Source: Amblyornis subalaris (taxonomy: Eukaryota > Chordata > Aves > Passeriformes > Ptilonorhynchidae). From it: 64,000 nt of DNA. Below are positions 34,357 through 48,753 of the stretch, in pieces. The stretch spans positions 6,654,979 through 6,718,978 of the forward strand of contig JACAXG010000033.1 in NCBI GenBank assembly GCA_018881555.1, read 5' to 3'. How positions within the stretch are numbered: the stretch's first letter is position 1; the number at the start of each line of letters is the position of its first letter. The notes under the pieces are model-generated. The model worked only from the letters and a program-made list of their open reading frames with translations, was not told the origin of the DNA and ran no database searches. A program made the translations under genes and the position numbers.

Positions 34357-37300
34357 TTAGTTGCAAGTCTAAGAGATTGGAAAAGAATAGGAGACAATAT
34401 AGTAAATGAGGTTTTTGACTTGGATGTGGCAATTCAGGCATGAATTTTCTACCTACAAGTAGGCCTTGAAGTATCAGGTTTCACACATCAGTTAGCAATT
34501 TTCCTGCTATTACTCAGTAATAACTATTACTCTGTTCTTTCTATCTAATGATTACAAGCACTGCCTATACATGAGCAAACAAATGTTCAGCCATGCTGAA
34601 CATTTATGAAAAAAATATATGTATTTTGCAGATGGGGAAAAGGGAAAAATTAGAATACTTCTTAGGATTTTCCATGAAGTTTGTGGCAGAATTGCAAAGG
34701 GAATCTGATTTTTTTTTTCAGTCTCTAGCCTTGCACAATATTTCCTGGCAAAGTATTTGGCACACTGAGTGAGAAATATTGTCATCATACNAATGGATGG
34801 AAATTTCCAAGGAACAAGTTTTTTCTGTCACTATTACATAGGGGTAAATAATTACAGAAGATATACAGCCTCTACACAATTATGGTCTCATCTTTCTTGA
34901 TTTTTTTACTTTACCCCATCATTATTTCTCAAGTACATTACTAGACCTAAAGGACCGATTCCAATATACAAAGTAAAAAGATGAATTGATGTGATGAAAA
35001 CTCCTGTTCCTGTGTTGCTGTGCTCTGACAGATATTTAACCTGAGGGGGAAAAAATTAAATGGCAAACTAATAAAATTTTCCCCAGTTTGAGTAAAGCAC
35101 ATAGAGAGGAAATAATGCTGCTTGGAGACATAATCTTGGATGCCAATATTCATAAATGGAGACATCCCAGGGTATAATTTTTCCTCAACATTGCCAGGGA
35201 TGGAGACCTTACTGCTTCTGGATGTTCCTCCCTGGAAAATCAAAACCTTCATCTATTTGTGGGCCTTTTGCATTACCCAAGCAAACTCCATGAGTTTCAA
35301 TGGGAATTTCATTGCTTCTGTCCTTATGCTGTACCACTGAACCTTTTGAAAGTGTCTCTTCAGAAGCTGAGGACAAATTGAGCAGATAGGATGACTCTGT
35401 GTGCCCCTGGCAAGTGGATTGTCCATTTCTTTACTGTAGAAAGTTCAATCCTACAGGCAAAGTCGTCTGTAGTTATCAATGTTCTCATTTTCACTCCTAT
35501 TAACTGTATGTATTTAGAAGGCATTAACTATTTAGGAGTTGTTTCTTTATTACTGCCAATAATATCTTACTTCAGTGGGAATTTGATTTCTAGCATTCCA
35601 AAAGCCAGCAAGCATTGCAGAAGAAACAAAATTTTTGGACCAAATTGCAATTGCTTGTACAGCCACCTTTCTTCACCTGAGTCCAGTCTTTATGAAAGCT
35701 CTACCTCAACAATATGAGTGTACTCATCCCACATGAATGTTAAAAACCAGCAAGTAGGCAGTGGTACATACATTGCCAGATGTGTCTGAAGCCTACATTG
35801 GCAGTATGTGTAAGGCAGTACTGTAACATTAGCTGCACTAGAGGCATAGTAAAGTTCCTACTACACTATCAAAATAAGTAGAAAGCAAACAGCAATTTGA
35901 TTTTTCAGAGTAGTATCATGGGGTAACCCTTGATAGGAGACCTATTTTTTAAGTAGAACCATTATGCTCAATTACACTTTCAAACTAAATCCAGATACGA
36001 AGTTTGCATTGGAGTATGTTTGAAGAGTGATGTTTTATCCTTTCCTTTAGGAAAAATATTAATAAACTCTTCTATCTTCTTCCTCATTTCCTGAAACAGA
36101 TAGCATCTTACCTCTGAGATCATTGGGTTTGTATCAATTCGCAGGGAAGTCAGTCAACAGGTGCAAAAGTTACTGGGTAGAAAGAAGGGTTTGGATGGAT
36201 GTACCGCAAGCAGAATGACCACGAATATCTTATTTCCACAGCTAACTGATCTGAAAGTTGCTTAAATTTCAAAGACAGCCTAGTATTATCCTCCCCATAT
36301 TCGTTGCACAGACATGNATTTGAGAGAAAATTTGATTTTTTTCTTTACTATGCACTCCTGCCAAGACATAACTACTATCGACAGCAATGTAGAAGCGGAC
36401 CTAAGGATACACTGAGTTAGATGTTAAATCAATATTGGATAGAACAATGCAGAACTCAGGTATTTGCTGCGACATAGATCCTCAAAATTACATAGGATTT
36501 TAAATCCCCAGGAAAATGATGGGAAATTTTAAAGATTGTACGTACTCCTTGAATTAGGACCTGAATCTCTGTGGTTTTCTCCCCATTTAGACATCTATCC
36601 TATGTGAAATTCAGAATAGTTTACTAGTAGTAACCCCACATTTGAATTTTTTCATACATAGATCTTATTCTCAATTTTTTTTTTCCTCAAGTCACAATCA
36701 ATGCTTTCTTTTGTAATGACCTTTTATCAGATTTCATGAGTCACCATCATTCAGATCTCTACTGCACAGTGATGGATGCAGCTGGTCAATCTCCATTACC
36801 TGGAAATTCATGGGCTGAATGTAATAAAAAAGGATAGCTTTCTCAAGCATGTGTGCAAGATTTGTGTCTCCTCTGTATCACACTTTTTGCAATAGTTGAT
36901 TTTTATTTCAAGATTGTTTACAGGCTAAGGCCACAGGAACAATCTATTTCTCCACCTAATCTTTTCATGTTACGTTAGCAAATAAATTGCTCAATATTTA
37001 AATTAGCAAACTACACTTTTTTTCGGAGTCGTGGTTAATAGGCTTACACAGAACAGCATTAATTGTGTCTGCATTATGTCAGAAATGTAGTCTATCTTTA
37101 GACACCTGTACCTATCAGATGTACAACATGTGATAAAACAAAAGGAGACTCTTAAATTATATGCCTTTGAGAATCACAGAGGATCCAAAATCTAGGATTG
37201 GGTGCCTATGATCCCTGTGCAATGCCTGAAGAGAGTTGCATGGCTGAGAAGACATTTGTGAGCTGCTGAGGGAGGACACAACTAGAAACAAGGCAAAGGG

Positions 37301-38207
37301 GAAACNTTAAGCCTGGGGTATTTCTGAAACTCCATCTTCTCTGGAAATGAGATAACAGAGGCAAGGCTTCAGATAGATTTCTCTCTTCCCTCAGGCTTAA
37401 AACCTGAATGTACATAGAGCTGTTAATTCAGACAACAAACTGGAGTTGATTCTTTCTTTTAAAATGAAGTCATTGATGTTTACAGCTTTGAACAGCAAAT
37501 GGGAGACCTAGATTTAATATTTCCTCAGCCTTATAAGCATTCCAAGTTGTATCTTCCGGCACTAAGTGCTCAGAACANCTTGGGCTGTTGCCAGTGTTCT
37601 TAACAAAATATTTTAACCAGGCAGCACAGAATAAGAAATTTAGGAGGCTTAGAAAAAATAACAGAAGAGGAGAAGCCAATGGAACCTAAATATCAAGCTT
37701 TGTAATGAGTGAACTTGTCAACGTGCTAGTGGAATAAGAGTCTTGGGGATCAGAGCCCAGGATTCTCCACATTCAGCTCAGGATTAGAAAGGCATCAGCT
37801 TCTCCTGATGGGGTAGAAAGTGCCACTTCACTTAACTCAACAAATAAGGAACTCTCCTGTGAGTAGAAGGTTGATTTGAATACCTAGTTCAAATTGTGGC
37901 AAATCTGGCCATAAAGAGAGATAGATGCTTAAAGAAAATCTTAGGTGATACTATTAATTTAGATAACTCTAGAATGTTAAACTTTTGTGCTTGTTCTCTT
38001 CTGGTTGTCTTGGTGCTTTTTTTGTATCTGATCTTCATTCTATTCAAGTATCTGTTTTTCAGGTATTTTGAAGTAGGGGAAAAGTATAATCTTGTTTGGT
38101 GACCTTGCTCTTTGCCCTAATTTTCAACATTCAAAACTAATATTGGCTAAATTCATTGAATCCTTGAGCAAAACTATTAAAACAGATGTGATCAATTTCT
38201 GCTCTGT
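34357..38207. other. Unique AT-rich stretch
   Basis: No gene, RNA gene or interspersed repeat was recognised. Confidence 0.5.
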
Positions 38208-38212
38208 ATTTC

Positions 38213-38791
38213 TGTCCTACTTTTGTCTAGGACAGNGTTAATTTTCTCGCAGTCACCATGGTGGGAGGGCAGAGCCTGGAACCCTGTGTGTGTGTCTAGG
38301 CTATTATTCTATACCACCTGCATCATGACTGAGGGATGTGGCTTCAGGTGGAAATAAAAGGAAACTGCCACCATTTTCGTTCCTTTCTTTCCAGGGGAGT
38401 GAAGAGGTGAACCCTGTGGTGGGGTGGCACAATGAAGATGGTCCAACTTGGAGGGTTTGTCTGTCATTGGTTTTTGTTTTTTCAGGCTCAGGGAAAAAAC
38501 ACACCAGCCGTGGTACCATCTACAATTTTCTCCTTGCTCTCGGCCGTGGTAACACCAGGACAGTCAGACTTCCACAAGCATTTTTTGCACGTAATCACCC
38601 TCTTTTATACGCTGTTGTTACTAGTATTGTTGCTGATACTGTTTGTTTTCCTTATCTCATTACTGTTTTTCCAGTAAATGGTTATCTCAATCCATAATCT
38701 CTGCCTTTTTGTCCGTTTCTCACTGGAGGGGATGGGGGGAAGGGAAGCGGCTGCTTGGAGCTTAATTTCCAGGTGGTTTTAAACCACAACA
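38213..38791 (+). mobile_element. Solo LTR (579 bp) with perfect 5-bp TSD
   Basis: Starts TGTCCTACTTTTGTCTAGGA and ends TTTTAAACCACAACA. A perfect 5-bp duplication ATTTC is at 38208-38212 and 38792-38796. The start (followed by GTTAATTTTCT) and the end (GCGGCTGCTTGGAGCTTAAT then AAACCACAACA) match a very common passerine LTR type. Its usual TATA-like stretch appears as CTCTTTTATACG near 38600, followed by TTCCAGTAAATGG near 38670. No internal viral sequence adjoins it. The 5-bp duplication suggests an ERVL-like relationship, which is an inference. Open frames up to 119 codons inside are not genes. Confidence 0.92.
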
Positions 38792-38796
38792 ATTTC

Positions 38797-41700
38797 ATTT
38801 CCTTTTTCTTAGCCATATGTAGGTGTTTTCATTTATGAACCAAGGTGTTCTACTATTTGAATAACGTATCATTACAATTACTCCATGATGCTATAGGAGA
38901 TGAATTAATTTTTCTGTTGATGCTTATACCAGTCTTTGTGGTATCCTGAAGTTGCATGTTCTTTTTCTTTATTCCTTCAGCATAGAACAACTAAACACCA
39001 CAGTGAAGACCTCCAAAGAGTTTGACAATTACTACTCTGCTGATTTTTCTCTTTAACTGTGTTATTTTCAGTACATATTCAGTAAATTTATAAAATGGAT
39101 TTGTGGAATTTGAATTTTCTTAACTGCTCATGCTCCTCAGGAATGATTTGTTAAATGAATATTTAAAGGAGCCTGTATGCTCTCTTTTAAAATGCAGGGG
39201 GAAATACTGAAGTAGCTTGGACTCATATTAATTAGAGCAGGAAGAATTTGAAACTTAGAAGACTTTATTTTCAAATTTTCTTAGGTATCAAGAGATGTAG
39301 AGGCACCATATTGGCAACTAAGGTCTCAATGTGACTTAGACAATTAAATTGGTTAGATAATTACTGTATATTTGTTTTTATTCACAGGTACGTAAACAGC
39401 TTGCAGCTTTTCCCNTTATATGGACATGTGAGGATGTTATGGTGAAGTAAGTCTGGGTGTGGGTTGCACAAGTCCTGTCTGCATGTGTGTGGGGTTTTGC
39501 CCTATGATGTGAAATGTCTAAAGACTTTTTTCGCTGAATATTGCAAGGAAGTCTTTAACCCACATTAGTTTTGATGGTGGACTTTGTCACCTCAGAGATT
39601 GCGTAAGTGGTCTCTTTCAGTGTAATAAAGGAAACTGGTTGCTAAGAGGTCTGAGACCTATTCAGCTAGATAGATGAAACAGTCCATTAGTGACATTTGA
39701 GACACAGTTTGATCTTCTGTCATCATCCTCACTTCACTTCAGGATTTGCTACCACATAGTGCATTGAAAGAGAGGACTTACATAAGATCAGATGGACCTG
39801 GAGTATTGAAATGTAACATGCTGAGAGGGAAGGATGAAATCTGTATACCTCATGCAGCATCAAGCAATACAGCTGGATATATCTAATGTGATGTGACAGC
39901 AAATACAGAGAAAGGGTGTAGGAAAACCGGTAACACCGCCTGAAATATACTTGCCTCTGGAAATACATGGAATATCTCATGTAATACTTTCTGGAAAAAG
40001 TTAAAAATTAGAACAAAANGATGAGGCAGATCTGCATTCCAGGAGCAATGATGCACAACCTTGAAGCACAGTAACAGTTAGTAGAATTCATTATCCAAAC
40101 TAACCATAAAATAATAAACATGAATGAAAGTTAATGTAGAGTGTCAAAACACTATGTCCAGTGTTAGGTCATACAGGTGAATGAGTCAGTATTTGTGATG
40201 CTTTTTCTTTCCAAAGAATTTTATTACTCTTCAATGCAAGCCAAAAATAGGTATCATCTTAAACAAAGCTATAGTATAATTAAATTATAATAAAAGGGTT
40301 ATTTTATCAACATGATGCTTTGTCATGAAAGAAAGCAGTCTTGAATCACAGGTGGCATGCTCCCAAATATATCGAACCAAGAGATCTTGACAGCAGAACA
40401 ATGTTGTTTATGAAAACACAAAATCAAGGGAGGTGTGATTAATTATGCCTGTTCTTGGAAGATGTCAGAATTGATTAGCAAATAAATGGCTGAATGATTC
40501 ACCTCCTGCAGGTCAAAGTGATTGCACAAAGCTGAAATTAACATACTTAATACAGGGTTTGCCTCAGCAGTTATCCCACTGCAGAAGAAAGCATGGGAAG
40601 GTGATATCAACTACTAGCAAGCCCTCTAGCTTGACTTGTACTAGCTTTTGATTTCACAGGAGACCAGAGTTCAAGAAACATTATACCNATCACTGTTCAT
40701 GCCAAAAGATGCAGGTTTTTTTTTAATTTCAGGAATAAACATATTTTTGGTGACTCCTTTTACATCTTTGTTATTCTTTCTAACCCTAGTCTTTTTCAAA
40801 AAGCCAAAAAGGAAACATTGCTTAAGCTAAAAAGAAAATGTGGAAAAAACATATTTAATTTGAGAAAGCAATGGGATATTTGGGAAGTTAAGCTGCATAT
40901 AGATCTGTATATATGGAGACTACTCATTCTAGTGTGTAATAAACAGTATATAGTGTATTTATATAGGAAATAATACATGAACGTTTGAATACTAAGAGTT
41001 TTGAAAAACCTTGGAGATATGAAAAAGTCTGTAAGCTTATAGAAAGATCAAACATTGTAACAATCTTCAAAAAATGTTATTTTAGTAATTTCTTTAAGTA
41101 TTATTAATATACTTCATAACTTCTAACTTACGACATCAGCCATAATAACATAATTGGAAAAATACTGCAGTTATTTCTAGTTATTTCTACTAACTTTCTT
41201 TTTCACCTATAGAAATGAATATGAGAATTAATCTATTTTCCTGACATACTGACACTTCAACACTTCAACTTGTACAGGACTCCTAGATTCCTGAGGAAGC
41301 TGTAAGAAAATGTATCTTGGTAAAATGCTGAAATACTTTGGTGTTGAACACCTTAAGAAAATGCAGAATGGCAGGTAACAATTCTATATTGATTCCAGTG
41401 TTTTCTGTATAAAGTATAAGACCATGCATTTTGCTGTGAAGATTTAGAGACACAACAAGCAGGCTCTCGTTGAGATCAGGTTACCCTGTTGCTCTTGATG
41501 GAAAGCCTCTTGGAGCAGCAGGGCTCCTTTGGGAACCAGCTGGAACTGTGTTTGAATGANGAACAGCAGCAAAAAAGGAAATATATTCATAATGGTCAGG
41601 AAAACAGAACTCTGATATTTCCAGATTTTAAATTATTTGTATTAGCAGTTTAGCAGTGCTCTTAGACTGCAAGAAGAAAGCATTTCTATACACACACACA

Positions 41701-43374
41701 CGCACTAGAAAACCTTGGCTGAAAACAAGGAAAGTATGGCACTGCCATTAACTGTCATGTGCATGACATTTAGGAGCTTCAACTTCAGAACAATTTAGTA
41801 CTGTGTTCTTTAAATAGCGTAGAAATTAAAAGAAATTGAAAATAAAACATTTAAAGAAACCTTCAAATGAGGCAAAATAAGTTTAAAAATTGGTTCTGAT
41901 CATAGTCCATGTGAAATCTTCTTTATAAAGCAGTGCTAAGTTCGTTATGAACTGCAGTAGTATAAGTTATTTTTCTCATAGACAAACAAGGATTCTTCTT
42001 GCATTAAAATAATCCCAAGGCACAACATTCCTGTGTCCTGACATTCTCTAGAGGACAGCTTTATATTTTGCCATTTATCACGAAAGCAGTAACAAGACTA
42101 TCTAACTGCTTTAATTTGCTCTTGTGAAGAAGATTTAAAGCTACTAAAAATACATGTTGTGGGATTTTGTCTCTTTATTGTGCTTTAGGATTTCTGTATG
42201 CTTTAGCGCTATGATTTTCTGAGAAGGGTGTGAGAATATCAACAGAGACATACATGGTGAGCCTATAACCTTCTGCATTAAAAAGCTATGCTGTGAACTG
42301 TTCTGTCTGATTTTCCTTCCTCATCAGGATAGTGGGCTAGATGTTTGCACAACATTACTGTGCAGAAGTCCAGCACATTCATAGCTGTCAGACACAGAGG
42401 CAATAGAAATGTCAGCTGATAACTAAACATCAAGCCTATCATTTTCGATTCCCTTAAAAGAAAAAACTGGCAGAGATTTCAGGGGAACAGAGAACATTTA
42501 GGGACATCGCAGTAAAGACACAGTCAACAGTCCAATCAGCTCAATAAGCAGCTCAGTAGCAGTATTTCAAGGGTCTTTAATTTATTTTTTTTTTTTGCAC
42601 TTGGAGGAATTGCTTTTTTTTGTGTCTGTTTTTCCTATTTATTTGGCACATATAGAAGATCTCCCCGGTTCTCACAGCTTTGCACGTCTTCCTTTACAAC
42701 TAACTTTTCATCTTCAAAGAACATTTATCAGAGCAACACTGAAACCCAAAAAGTTTGCTGCAGGGACAAATCCCTAGGGCTGCCTTTGTGAGACTGACAG
42801 CCCAGCAGAAACCTGTACTGTAAATTAGTGAGTTTCTTCTCAGGAGCCAATCAAGCGCTGATCCTAAAGACTTAAAATTAAGTGAAAAAATAAAACCCAG
42901 TCTTGAAGAAGTGAAAACAAAATGCACTAGATGTCTTCCACCTTATTTTGTCTTGATGCATATGCTATTACTTCCAATCAGGTCTGCTGAGATACTCACC
43001 ACTGCAGCGTCTCTGATTCATAAGCACCAGCATAGGACATATTCAGAGCTGATTCTACCATCGTAAGTCCATTCACAAAAGGGTCTNATGAGTCCTTTTT
43101 TTATGACACCTTGCTACAGGTTCAGACCTTCTCTGTAACTTTCCCCTTTCAGTCTAAGTAACCTGAAGCCATCATTCAGAAATCAAGGTTTCATCTTAGT
43201 GTTAATGGCTAAAGTGCATTTCCACTTCAGTAGCAGTGACATCCTTAGTGGCTGTTATCTATCATTTAACATCAAGGTTGCAGTCAGGCTTTCCCACAAG
43301 TTCTATGGGAAGACAAATTCTTTTTCATGGAAAAAAAATCTGGAAGAAATGTTTTCAGATTGACAATGAAGTTT
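38797..43374. other. Unique AT-rich stretch
   Basis: No gene or transposon was recognised. One exon-like signal at 39388-39446 is described under findings. A short CA run lies at 41689-41703 and T-runs occur near 42583. Confidence 0.5.
41689..41703. repeat. Short (CA)n run
   Basis: About seven CA units. It is a minor simple repeat. Confidence 0.7.
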
Positions 43375-43479
43375 TGTGGGTTTTTTTGGTTTTTTTGTTT
43401 GGGGGGTTTTTTGTTTTTTTTTTNCTCTGTTTGGGGGGCTTTTTGTTTGTTTTTGTTTGGTTGTTGGGGNTTTTTTTTG
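43375..43479. repeat. T/G-rich low-complexity tract (GTTTT-type)
   Basis: About 100 bases of T runs broken by G runs of up to six, with two Ns. It is low-complexity DNA with no coding meaning, although it yields Phe/Gly/Leu-rich open frames on one strand and Lys/Pro/Thr-rich ones on the other. Confidence 0.85.
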
Positions 43480-46400
43480 CTGCAGTTGTATCCTTTTGCC
43501 TCTGAGAACTTCAGCAGTTGAGTATACTTGAGTATTCACCCTCTTCTTTGCCTCTTAAACTGGGCAGAATGGCTACATGATTAGNTTTAGGTCTCTTTTG
43601 AACCCCAGTTTGAAAATAAATAAGCTATGAAAGCCAGAAGTCCTCTATAGTGACTTCGCAATATAGCTAAAAGTGTAATTATAATTTAATTCTATTTATC
43701 TGACTCACTAAAGCCAATTTTGAATGAAACCTATATATTTACACACATATGAATTGTGCCAAACAATATGAATTACTCTTGCCACATTTTCTTTCCAGAT
43801 AGGACACCTGCATTGAGGTACTATTGAGTCCTACTTAGCACTGAATTACTCATTTTCAAAATTCTTGCTCTTAGAGAAGGCGTTTCCAGAATAAGCAGAT
43901 CAAATCAGTAAGGAACACGAGAACCTAATTCTGAATAATGTGTTTTCTTTACTAGTGAGATAACAGCTAAGCAGAAACGCAAGCACAAAGATGGCCAGGG
44001 CAATAATTGTTTGAGAAGTGAGGTTTTTTTGGTGGTGGTGGTAATTTTTTTTGTTTGCCCGAAGTTGTTGAAGTTTTTTTCCTTGCTGTTTTGCTAATGG
44101 TGCTTCCTGTAAATTGCTTTTTAGCATGAAAATTTGCATTTTCTTTTGGTAAGATAATTGCAGGCTCTATAGCTATACACCTCTGCAGAGCCTTTTAGCT
44201 GCGGTTATACCTTGCTTAGGTTTTAAATAACATTTGAGAAAGTAAAGTGACTGCTTGAGAAATTATCTTAAATATTGTGTCTTCACTTTTTCAGTCTCCT
44301 GCAGTGAACACTGCAGAACAGCAGCAGGTTGCAGAATGCAGATAATGCAGAAATCAAATGCACTTTGTACTATTCTGCCCTAATGCTATTAAGAGCAAAC
44401 AGCAGGGCAAAAGAACAATGTAGGTGGCATTATAGCAGATGCTTTTGTCCCCTGCTGGAAGACTGTAATTTTATAATGTATCTCTTATCAATTTAATAAA
44501 AGAAATAATTTTTTCTGTCCAGATATAAAGTAGTTTTAGTGCTCCCGACCAATATTTAAATTTTCTTAGCAACACCACAATTTTCTGGAGAGAAAGAAAA
44601 TCTAATCCTGCCTTTCAGATTTGTTCATGAAATTACGTCATTCTATCAAGTCAACAGGGATCCTCTAAGCCCAGGTGTTATGCTTGGCTCAGTGCTGGTA
44701 CTAGCCAGCATTGTGCACAAAGCCCTTTCTGCTGTGAGCTGGTTAGCTACCATGTTGTTAATGATTGGCTGTTTCTGTGAATCCACAAGATGGTGAGTGA
44801 CTGGGTGTTTAAACTTGCCGTAAGTTCTGAGGCTGTTGTTTCTGCAGACAAATCACACCAGAATGCTATTTGCTACTTGATGTCAATTAAATATGGGCAA
44901 ATTAAAAGCACTNCCCTGCTTTCCCACACTGCATCTTTGAAATGCCTACATCAGATACTAACAAGTGGAGGATGGGAGCCAGCAGCACTAAGAGGACAAA
45001 GATATGGAAGCCAGTCAGGGGCATGCAACTGGCTGGAAATTCCAGTTTCAAAAAAATTGCCCTTAGATCCATACATATCGGAGGGTCTTTCACAATTACA
45101 TTGAAACTGAGGAGCACATATAACTACCGAAATCGGNACTTTTGTCCTCTCTGAGCTCCAGAGGCAGAAACCTGCAGCTAATAGGGTGATGGGTAATCTG
45201 CGTTGGGGGACCCAGCTGGAAAGGGAAAGGAAGCACTGTTCTTGCACCTACTCTCTGATGGCCTCCTGTGCAGACAACGAAGAGAGAAAGGCAGTTTAGT
45301 GTGCTGCTAAGAAATGGCTCAAAACCGTTGAAACCATTTTGAGCTGCTAAAAACTCAGCAGATCTCTGCTGCATCTTGTGTCTGAATTTCAGCCAATAGC
45401 ACTGTGCTCTGAAGTCTTTGCGTAGCTGGAGCTGGTCTGTCATTTGGAAATTCTCTTGTAATTTAAGACTTGCAGGGCAGGGAGGCCTCACAAAAGATTT
45501 CATGTGAGCAGAGGGAGTGAGCACAATGCACCCAGTGGCATAACGCAATTACCAGAATTTCAGTGACATTTGAAATAGTGATTTTAGGCACCAACTTGTC
45601 ACATTTAAGGTCTTCTGTCACAGGTATATGTACCTAAAGAAGCAAGAAAAGCCATTGAAAAAGTCTCATTAAATGAAACAAACAAACAAACAAACAAACA
45701 AGTTGAAAATACTGTTAGCAGGGTTATATTCTATCACCACAATAATTAGGAGCAACAAACTGACAGATTAATGTGACAGCACACTGGAAAGGAAGGAGGC
45801 GATTCAGTTGGATCATTGAAGCAGTGCTTAGTGCCTCAAGTCCCTTATAATTTAAGCCAGTGTGTAAACTTCTACTTTTGGCATCAGAAGGAAATTTCAT
45901 GGCAATTTCTTTAGTAGTAAGAAAAAGCTGGACCATCACTGGCTCTTAGCAGTAACTCACACAGAAACCACAAAACAAGTTTGTTCAATGATAATGCTAA
46001 GAACATGATGCCGAAATAGCAGAATAATTCAAAAATCTGTCTGGNTTTGGCTCTCAAGTCTCTTTCACCCTCAAAAATGCTGTTTAAACTTCATCACTAC
46101 ATTACAAAGCTCTCTTATTAACATACTACTATAATTACTGTTATTTGTGCTTGTTTTTCTAAATGATTTTGGTAAAACCGACAGCTATGGCAAACACAAA
46201 GGTTGGCTATAAGATTTGAAAATGTATGCTTTGTTGCATACATGTTCTTTATAGAGAAAAATACTACTCATTCCATTTTACTTCCAATTTTTCCAGAGGA
46301 GAGGTCCCTGCCACTACAGTTCTCAGCCAAAAAGCTTTTCCAGCAGTACCTTAGCTTAATATGTATTGGGCAGCAAATCCTGTCTGGAAGCCTCCAGTCC

Positions 46401-48448
46401 CCTCTGCTTAAAAGTTTGTCAGAGTGGACGAGGAGTCACAGTTAGATGCATATTGCTGCCATTGGAAAGATTAAGGCTTGATTTGGAAGAAAAGGCCCTG
46501 CTTCCTACAGACAGGAAACTATGCTTTTCACCTGCATTTTTTCACGTTAGAGAAGCCAAGAAATGACAACACGAAAAGTTTCATAACCTCACTGCTGCAC
46601 ATAGCATGTGATATTATCATACAACCCTTGGTAAGCATTTGCNTGCCGTTATTTAGGACTGCAATACATCAGATAACACTGTACTCAGATGTATTGATCA
46701 ATAAGTACTTAACTGGAATGTCTTTACCTAATCACTGCTCAAAAAATGTGAAAACTGCATTTAAAAATTACCTGCCAAGCAGCCAGGTTCACCTATCTCC
46801 AGATTTTATTACGGGTATCAGAATGTTTGTTTTTTTCTTAAATATCTAGTAGAACAAGACCTGTGAGCACAAGGATAATGTCTTTCCGCTTTAAATTAAG
46901 TAATAACAAGTAACTTGATTCATTTGCAATAATTCTATCAGGTAGTTGAAGAAAATGGATCCCCATCAAAGTGTGCACTGTGGAAATACAGAAAGCAAGA
47001 ACACTTTCAAACCATTTTACTGTTCAAAGTGGACCTTTCAAGGGAAACACTGATTTGACTATTGAAAGTTTTCAGTGGCTGGAATGCTCTACTTTATTTC
47101 CCATCTTTGCATGCACACCCTGAGGCTCCTCTGGAAGTATCTATATTGCGTGATAGGACTTTGCTCAGACCTCTGGGTTAAATAAAACCTGCTGGAAAGC
47201 TCAAATGTGCCAAGTGGGGTCTGGAAACACTTTGGACCAAATTAAGAAACAACAAAGCTTGTTGTGAATGTTGAAAATGGACTCAAACAATTTCAGAGAA
47301 ACTGACATTCCTTCTTTCTGAGCCCAAAAGTGGAATTAGCTTAGACATGCTGCACCATATACTCCAGAGCTTCCTATGCTGGTGTCAAAGGCTGTGCAAC
47401 TATAGCAAAGGATAAAGTTGTGTTTNCAATGGGCCTCAGGTGAAGATGGAGCTTTACCTAGATGGAATGGAAGAATCCTTCATTGGTCCATCATATCTGG
47501 GGCATCTGAACAAGGGTTTGGGCCCCTATTTTCCTTGTTAGTTTGCACATCTTGGTCTCTTTTTGAAGGTATAGGTTCATGTATTCTTATATCTAAAGCT
47601 CCTATTGAACAAACAAAATTGACCTACGGCAAATACTCTNCAGCAGTTGAAAAAAGCCCAAACTTGAATATTGTTCAGCTTTTGATTCATTGTGACAGCA
47701 AGAAACAAAATGCTCCTTTGTATGCCATTACCAAAACATCTAGTTTGCATGAAGAAACTAATTCAGCAATGTCNATGATTGCACAACTAACTACTACAGA
47801 GCATGTTCCATTCTGCTACTCCTTTTCATATAAAAGGATTCATGGTCTTTGCTAGTTTTCTTCTGCAGTGCTTTACTGGTTNAGGTATAGAACATGAGTT
47901 TACACTAATTTAAAACAGTATTACTTATAATAGTACAGATAACATGTATAGAAGGGTTTATATTTGTTTAAAATTACCTCATTTAAATTTGATTCCTAGG
48001 CAGCTTCAGCTAAACTGAAAGGAGTCCAAATTAAAATGTTGAGTTTTCAATTGTTCACAATCATATGTCAAATCGATCGGTATTGTTTTTTACAAAAATA
48101 AACACTCAAGCTAGATTTTCCTGTGTCCTACATCTAGTGTGGATAATTTAGCTTGATACTTGAAGCACTGGCTTTCAGTGTTGACAGTAATTTACAAGAG
48201 AACATTCACTTTGCGTGGCTGTAAACGCCCACTTAAAGTGGAGCTCCATCCCTTTCACCTCCTGTGATCAGATTCACAAATCAAAGTCTGTCCTTGCTTA
48301 CACCATGGGGAGTTCTTCTAAAACTGGCAGACAGAGGTCCTAGAGCACAATAAAAGAGGTCACAAAAAAATTATAGCCAGAGCTACTCTGTTGACTAGAG
48401 TGAAAGATAGCTGTGCATGAGCTAGTATAAGAAGTTGTGTCATTTTGG
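43480..48448. other. Unique non-coding stretch
   Basis: No gene or interspersed repeat was recognised except the AAAC microsatellite at 45676. Open frames of 104-150 codons (for example around 44790-45548 and 47418-47855) overlap on opposite strands, contain Ns and have no recognised domain. Confidence 0.5.
45676..45701. repeat. (AAAC)n microsatellite
   Basis: About six AAAC units. It is a simple repeat. Confidence 0.85.
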
Positions 48449-48629
48449 CAGCACAAGTATTGGAAAGGGCTGTCCAGGGAAATGGTGGAGTCACCATCTC
48501 TGGAATTGTTCAAGAAATGATGGACGTGGCACTTAGTGCCATGGTTTAGTTAGCCTGGTGGTGTTCAGTCAAAAGTTGAACTCAATGATCTTGGAGCTCT
48601 TTTCCAATGTTAATGATTCTGTGATTCTA
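48449..48629 (+). mobile_element. CR1 LINE 3' end
   Basis: Sense-strand CR1 3' UTR. It contains GGGCTGTCCAGGGAAATGGT, GGAGTCACCATCTCTGGAAT, GATGGACGTGGCACTTAGTG, GAACTCAATGATCTTGGAGC and the terminal CCAATGTTAATGATTCTGTG with ATTCTA. It is 5'-truncated to about 180 bp. Confidence 0.92.
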
Positions 48630-48753
48630 AAACCACTTTATTGTGTCTATTTGAAACCAATGATCAAATATTGTATAAATTCATTGAACGGATTGTGTGC
48701 ATTACAGATGTTTTCTCAGTTCCATATGTAACACAAAGAAAATAATAATAGTT

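Noticed and set aside
45096..45548. A 150-codon minus-strand open frame
   Set aside because: It contains an N, overlaps plus-strand frames, shows no recognised domain, and has neither promoter nor splice context that supports a gene.
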